The notes under the pieces are model-generated. The model was not told the DNA's origin. It saw nothing but the letters and a program-made list of their open reading frames with translations, and did no database searches. 30,168 nucleotides of DNA. It comes from a virus. Where the stretch lies: IMG/VR virus record IMGVR_UViG_3300006026_002941, positions 1 through 30,168 of that record; one strand, written 5' to 3'. Position numbers and translations under genes: made by a program. Shown one piece after another: positions 26,934-30,168 of the stretch (position 1 is the stretch's first letter; every line of letters starts with the position of its first letter).

Positions 26934-27461
26934 ATGTACATTTCAGTTTCTCCAAATAAATTGCAGCCTTCTTTTTGGGGTTCAGTGAACTATGTTGTTT
27001 CACCGGACTTCAATAGATTGCGTACCTCTGTTGAAAAGTTTGGCATACTTCAACCAATTGTATGTCAAGCATCTACTGCATGTATCATTGATGGGTTCCA
27101 TCGTTGGGAGATTGCTAAGCTTCTAGAGCTAGAAGAAGTCCCTATTGTAAAGGTAGACGTGGATGATGTTGAGGCAGCGATACTCCACGTGAACCTGAAC
27201 CGGAACCGTGGCGTTGTAGTCAATAAGTTCTTGTCAGAGCTTTTGCGAGAGTTGTTTTTAGATAACGATATTGATGGTGAAGATTTCCAAGATCAGCTAG
27301 GCTTAGATGATGATGAGTTTATGTTGCTCATGGAAGGTTCTTTAATCAAGATGCGTAAGATTAAAGCACATAAGTATTCGCCTGCCTGGGTGCCGATTGA
27401 ATCGGCAACAGGAGAGAGCGTTAAGATTGAGCGACCGACGGGCGATCCCGAGTCGCTGTGA
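26934..27461 (+). CDS. ParB-like nuclease-domain protein, copy 2 (IbrB-like)
   Basis: 175 residues, 4 nt after the PAPS-reductase stop. The ParB core is VVSPDFNRLRTSVEKFGILQPIV (21-43), ACIIDGFHRWEIAKLLELEEVPIVKVDVDDVEAAILHVNLNRNRG (49-93), where DG-x-HRW and the N-x-N-R-x-RG end match the IbrB type more closely than copy 1. A short helical tail follows. It and copy 1 flank the PP-loop enzyme, suggesting that the three work together, with ParB domains giving DNA or nucleotide binding. Confidence 0.85.
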   Translation: MYISVSPNKLQPSFWGSVNYVVSPDFNRLRTSVEKFGILQPIVCQASTACIIDGFHRWEIAKLLELEEVPIVKVDVDDVEAAILHVNLNRNRGVVVNKFLSELLRELFLDNDIDGEDFQDQLGLDDDEFMLLMEGSLIKMRKIKAHKYSPAWVPIESATGESVKIERPTGDPESL

Positions 27462-27472
27462 CAGGAGATAAA

Positions 27473-27808
27473 ATGGGAATGGAATTTAATGCGTATCAGG
27501 TTGGTGCTAAGACGACCGCTATTTATCCGAAGGAATCAGCGGTTGAGTACCTGACTCTTGGTCTCGCTAGCGAAGCAGGCGAAGTTGCTGACAAGGTAAA
27601 GAAGCACATTAGAGACAGTGACGGGGACTATACTGATTCGGTATTCCGCTCTGCTATCAGTAAAGAAATCGGTGATGTGCTTTGGTATGCTGCCGTGCTC
27701 GCCTGGGAGCTTGGTATTGATCTCAACGACATTGCTAAAGAAAATATCGAAAAGCTTTTTGACCGATACGATCGGAACGTGATTCAGGGGTCCGGGGATG
27801 AGCGATAA
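27473..27808 (+). CDS. MazG-like nucleotide pyrophosphohydrolase
   Basis: 111 residues from the ATG at 27473, preceded by AGGAG; an in-frame GTG at 27458 is less likely. The all-helical MazG core shows E-x2-E in GLASEAGEVADKVKKHIRD (about 30-48) and E-x2-D in KEIGDVLWYAAVLAWELGIDLNDIAKENIEKL (about 65-96), the magnesium-binding residues. The family hydrolyses NTPs or dNTPs to monophosphates; phage MazG has been linked to nucleotide pools and host starvation signals. Its last codons lie in the first copy of a 61-bp tandem duplication. Confidence 0.9.
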   Translation: MGMEFNAYQVGAKTTAIYPKESAVEYLTLGLASEAGEVADKVKKHIRDSDGDYTDSVFRSAISKEIGDVLWYAAVLAWELGIDLNDIAKENIEKLFDRYDRNVIQGSGDER

Positions 27809-27907
27809 GTCATGGCTTGACCTTGGGACTAGGATTTCGTCTGAGCCGGGGTCCGGATATGAGCGATAAGTCATGGCTTGACCTTGGGACTAGGATTTCG
27901 TCTGAGC
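27787..27907. repeat. 61-bp tandem duplication at the mazG / DUF932 gene junction
   Basis: Positions 27787-27846 recur at 27848-27907 with only two mismatches (GG against AT just before the ATG). The unit contains the end of mazG and the start of the DUF932 gene. As 61 is not a multiple of 3, the first ATG now reads a 23-codon mini-ORF, while the second ATG opens the full gene. Confidence 0.97.
27798..27869 (+). CDS. Mini-ORF, 23 aa, made by the duplication (relict start of the DUF932 gene)
   Basis: ATG at 27798 opens MSDKSWLDLGTRISSE, identical to the start of the DUF932 protein, then runs in a shifted frame through the second copy to a TAA at 27867-27869. It overlaps the mazG stop by 11 nt, and its own stop overlaps the true DUF932 ATG (27859) by the same 11 nt. 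It may therefore relay ribosomes from mazG to the DUF932 gene. The peptide itself probably has no function. Confidence 0.6.
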   Translation: MSDKSWLDLGTRISSEPGSGYER

Positions 27908-28800
27908 AATCGAACAACGAGATTTTACTCAAGTCCAAAGGCGACTATACTGTTACACTAAGCCCGGTCTTGATGCATGACGACGTTATGGGCAAGATCG
28001 CCACGTTCCCTAACCGCTTTATCATTAACCGAGTTAGTTTGGATCAGACTCACCGCATCATGTGGGAGGTCGTGAAAGAACGTTACTCGGTTGTACCCAA
28101 CTCTAGCATTTTAGATAGAGCTAGAGATATCGTGGCAAAAGCAAACGGCGCAGCCTCTTTGCATAGTTGCGGGGTGCTTGAGGAAGGTCGTAAGTTTTTC
28201 GTGGCCGTTAAGCATAGTAGCACAAAGATCCTGTCTACCATGGGTGAGGATTCTGTAGATAACTATATCGTTGTCATTACTTCCCACGATGGCAGTATCC
28301 CTATTTGCTATTACAACCTAGATGTTCGGGCTGAAACAAATTCTGTTTATCGTTTTTCTGCTGATGCAGATTTTAGTTTGCGTAAGCGACACACACCGAA
28401 TGAGACGATTGATCCTATGGATGCGACAGAAGCTCTCACGATGCGTCAGATTTGGTCGGAGAAGCTTGACCTTATCATCAGCGAGTTTACATCTTCTCAC
28501 ATGTCTGCTGATAAAATGTTCAAGGTGATGGAAAAGTTCTGGTCCACTCAAGGAGCTTCTTCTGCTAAGAAGCGTTCCAACGCTGAAGATGTGCACGAGA
28601 AGATCAATACTATTTACCGTCAGCCTCATAATCTTGGCCGGTTCGGTGAAACGAAGTGGGCGGCGTATAACGCTATTACGGAATACATAGATTTCCACAG
28701 AGATATTCCACCGATTGAAGCAGCACAGCACTCGTTAGAGTTAGACAACTTCAGTCATCGGCTTAAAGTAAATGTCTTTAATGCGGTAAGAGACGCTTAG
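27859..28800 (+). CDS. DUF932 / phage-plasmid-like protein (TIGR03299 type)
   Basis: 313 residues from the ATG at 27859, the second duplicated start; the frame is open to 27817 without a start signal. The DUF932 pattern is RYSVVPNSSILDRARDIVAKANGAASLHSCGVLEEGRKFFVAVKHSS (about 75-122), then DSVDNYIVVITSHDGSIPICYYNLDVRAETN. The family is widespread on phages and plasmids, often beside recombination or ParB-like genes, with no settled function. No Shine-Dalgarno sequence is present, so it depends on translational coupling. It ends directly against the terminase stop, tail to tail, with no spacer and no terminator. Confidence 0.85.
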   Translation: MSDKSWLDLGTRISSEQSNNEILLKSKGDYTVTLSPVLMHDDVMGKIATFPNRFIINRVSLDQTHRIMWEVVKERYSVVPNSSILDRARDIVAKANGAASLHSCGVLEEGRKFFVAVKHSSTKILSTMGEDSVDNYIVVITSHDGSIPICYYNLDVRAETNSVYRFSADADFSLRKRHTPNETIDPMDATEALTMRQIWSEKLDLIISEFTSSHMSADKMFKVMEKFWSTQGASSAKKRSNAEDVHEKINTIYRQPHNLGRFGETKWAAYNAITEYIDFHRDIPPIEAAQHSLELDNFSHRLKVNVFNAVRDA

Positions 28801-30117
28801 TCAGATTATAATCTCAATCTTTTTGCGACGCCCCATACCAAGTCCTGCACAATAGTTGAAAGCGTGTACTGCAGCGTCAACTTGATCGTCGTGTACTCGT
28901 GCTTCCGGGAACGAAGAGATTTCGTCCAAAAAGTCTGTGTTCCACTCTGCCATCATAAGGCGAACATTTCCGTTGGCTACAGCTGCCGCAAGTGGCTTGG
29001 CTCTGGTGACTTTATCACCAGTAGCGCGTTGGCCTTTGAAGTCATAGCCGGGTAGCACATATCTAGCGTATTGGTCAATAAGGTTTTTACCTGCAGACCC
29101 TGGCTCTTGCTCCATCATGATCGGGATTTCGGGACCATCTTCCGCAGCGGTGGCTCTAATGAACTTTTCAACTTTATCGCCCTTCGCCCTAATTCTACGG
29201 ATATCCAAGATATAGAACACGCCATTGTCAAACGCTCCGAGACAGCCAACGGTCCAGTCAGGGTCCGGGTTTGATTGTGTTGGTTCTGAGCCAGCGAGGT
29301 CCCAGAATCTGACGATTTGTGTATCGTTCGAGAATGATGGGATCTCGTTATGGTCGATAACCTCAAAACTTTCACGGTTGAAAAGTGATCCTAAAGCAGT
29401 TGACCACCAGTCACCAAACTCCAAACGTTTTCTTTCAACAGGATCTAGCTCCTGCAAAACTGCACGGTAAGAAGCCGGATCAATACCAGGGTTATCGGTC
29501 AGCATCGAAGGAATAAAGATTCGTCCACGATTTTTTCCTTCAACAAGGAATCGCTGTCTGACCCAGTTAGGTGCAGGGTTTGTAGCTGCCCGCATTCTCA
29601 GCGGTACTTGAGCTAGCGGTCCTGATGCTGGACGACGAAGACGAGAGAACATGTAACGGTAGTCAGATTCTCTAATTTCTGTTACCTCGTCCATTCCGAT
29701 GAATTGGAATTCCGAACCCTTGTATCTGAGGTAGTCGTTGACGTTGTTGAGGTAACCGAATGTGACTCTTGCACCGCTAGGGAAAGTTGCTGTGTAGCTG
29801 TTGGCATTCCAGTGAACGTCGTCGTATTGCATAGTCCAGTCTCTGAAGCGGTCCATGAGGGCGCCGGGTAGTGCAAGGTCAGCGTATGTACGCCTAAACA
29901 GGATTGCGCTGTAACCGGGTACGTCTACGTATTGTAGGGCTGCCATGATTAGAGCACTAGATTTTCCACCGCCTGCGGCTCCACCGAAGAGAACTTCTTG
30001 TGCAGTGCTTTTTAGGAAGACTTTTTGTGTCATCGACGGTTCTTCGATCCAATATTCGGAACGTTTTGGTTCTAGGTATTGCCGAATTTTGTTCCAGTCT
30101 GGAGCTTCGTTAGACAT
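28801..30117 (-). CDS. terL: Terminase large subunit
   Basis: 438 residues. Walker A GGAAGGGKSS (45-54), Walker B FIGMDE (139-144), and the RNase H-type nuclease with FWDLAGSE (first Asp, about 269), MMEQEPGSAG and HDDQVDAA (409-416). It cuts and pumps phage DNA into the prohead. Length is within the normal range though short. AAGGA lies 12 nt before the ATG, and a TATACT box stands further upstream. No small terminase gene is seen; it would lie past the window end. TerL points away from the plus-strand block, so the structural genes probably continue beyond 30168 on the other side. Confidence 0.95.
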   Translation of the reverse strand: MSNEAPDWNKIRQYLEPKRSEYWIEEPSMTQKVFLKSTAQEVLFGGAAGGGKSSALIMAALQYVDVPGYSAILFRRTYADLALPGALMDRFRDWTMQYDDVHWNANSYTATFPSGARVTFGYLNNVNDYLRYKGSEFQFIGMDEVTEIRESDYRYMFSRLRRPASGPLAQVPLRMRAATNPAPNWVRQRFLVEGKNRGRIFIPSMLTDNPGIDPASYRAVLQELDPVERKRLEFGDWWSTALGSLFNRESFEVIDHNEIPSFSNDTQIVRFWDLAGSEPTQSNPDPDWTVGCLGAFDNGVFYILDIRRIRAKGDKVEKFIRATAAEDGPEIPIMMEQEPGSAGKNLIDQYARYVLPGYDFKGQRATGDKVTRAKPLAAAVANGNVRLMMAEWNTDFLDEISSFPEARVHDDQVDAAVHAFNYCAGLGMGRRKKIEIII

Positions 30118-30168
30118 ATCTGCTTGAATCCTTGACTATTTAGCTGTAAAGTATAAACATGATGAATT
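30118..30168 (-). promoter_or_regulatory. Upstream region of terL
   Basis: On the minus strand, TATACT at about 30149-30154 could be a -10 box, followed by a leader of roughly 30 nt with AAGGA at about 30130-30134. A -35 box would be at the window edge and is not seen. No other gene fits here. Confidence 0.4.

Noticed and set aside
24972-27461. Plasmid-type partition system (ParA/ParB) from the two ParB-like genes
   Set aside because: No ParA ATPase is nearby, no helix-turn-helix is seen in either protein, and the gene between them is a PAPS-reductase-like enzyme.

Overview
The window looks like one continuous piece of a tailed-phage genome. It encodes a large terminase, a primase-helicase, SSB, RecA, ThyX, thymidine kinase, a Rad52-type annealing protein, an r1t-type holin and many very small overlapping genes. 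Three traits point to an actinobacterial host: a phage WhiB-like regulator, many ATGs placed about 6 nt behind a -10 box (leaderless transcripts, common in Actinobacteria), and a secreted protein with long poly-threonine linkers of the kind frequent in Acidimicrobiia such as Ilumatobacter. The host assignment is inference. No capsid, portal, tail or DNA polymerase gene is in the window, so the structural half lies outside it.

Layout. 1-200: a decamer array, then two copies of a 25-bp hairpin repeat. 201-3620: a SNF2/SMARCAL1-like helicase and a set of tiny genes, in DNA whose + strand is extremely rich in G and T whichever strand codes. 3617-9435 (mostly minus): nucleotide and replication block with ThyX, an RmlB-like dTDP-glucose dehydratase, CHC2/Toprim primase-helicase, putative helicase loader, SSB, thymidine kinase and an FmdB-type zinc ribbon. 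9530-12571 (plus): a large secreted poly-Thr protein followed by three small membrane proteins, the last a good r1t-type holin. 12663-14033 (minus): a small phage protein and RecA. 14090-15168 (plus): a possible zinc protein and an ATP-grasp-like protein. 15172-17539 (minus): a tight four-gene operon of methyltransferase, NodB-like deacetylase, PhyH dioxygenase and GT2 glycosyltransferase. 17540-18104: a gap with only small open frames. 18105-28800 (plus): WhiB-like regulator, recombination genes (Rad52-like, Cas4/RecB-like nuclease), GT4 glycosyltransferase, two HNH proteins, a second PhyH dioxygenase, a methyltransferase, an IbrA/IbrB-like cassette (ParB, PAPS reductase, ParB), MazG and a DUF932 protein. 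28801-30117 (minus): terminase large subunit.

How it works together. ThyX and thymidine kinase feed dTTP to replication, and the RmlB-like enzyme draws on the same thymidine nucleotide pool to make a sugar donor. That donor may serve the glycosyltransferases, which sit beside PhyH dioxygenases and methyltransferases; the likely target is a surface or virion glycan, though modified DNA is not excluded. Recombination has two arms, RecA and the Rad52-like/Cas4-like pair.

The most unusual signals are: a recurring leaderless promoter architecture (TTGAC-N17-TANNNT-N6-ATG); a 61-bp tandem duplication at the MazG/DUF932 junction that created a mini-ORF which still hands translation to the next gene; several exact two-copy tandem duplications; the IbrAB-like cassette; and the repeat array beside the strongest strand skew. 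All identities are read from motifs; no database search was possible.
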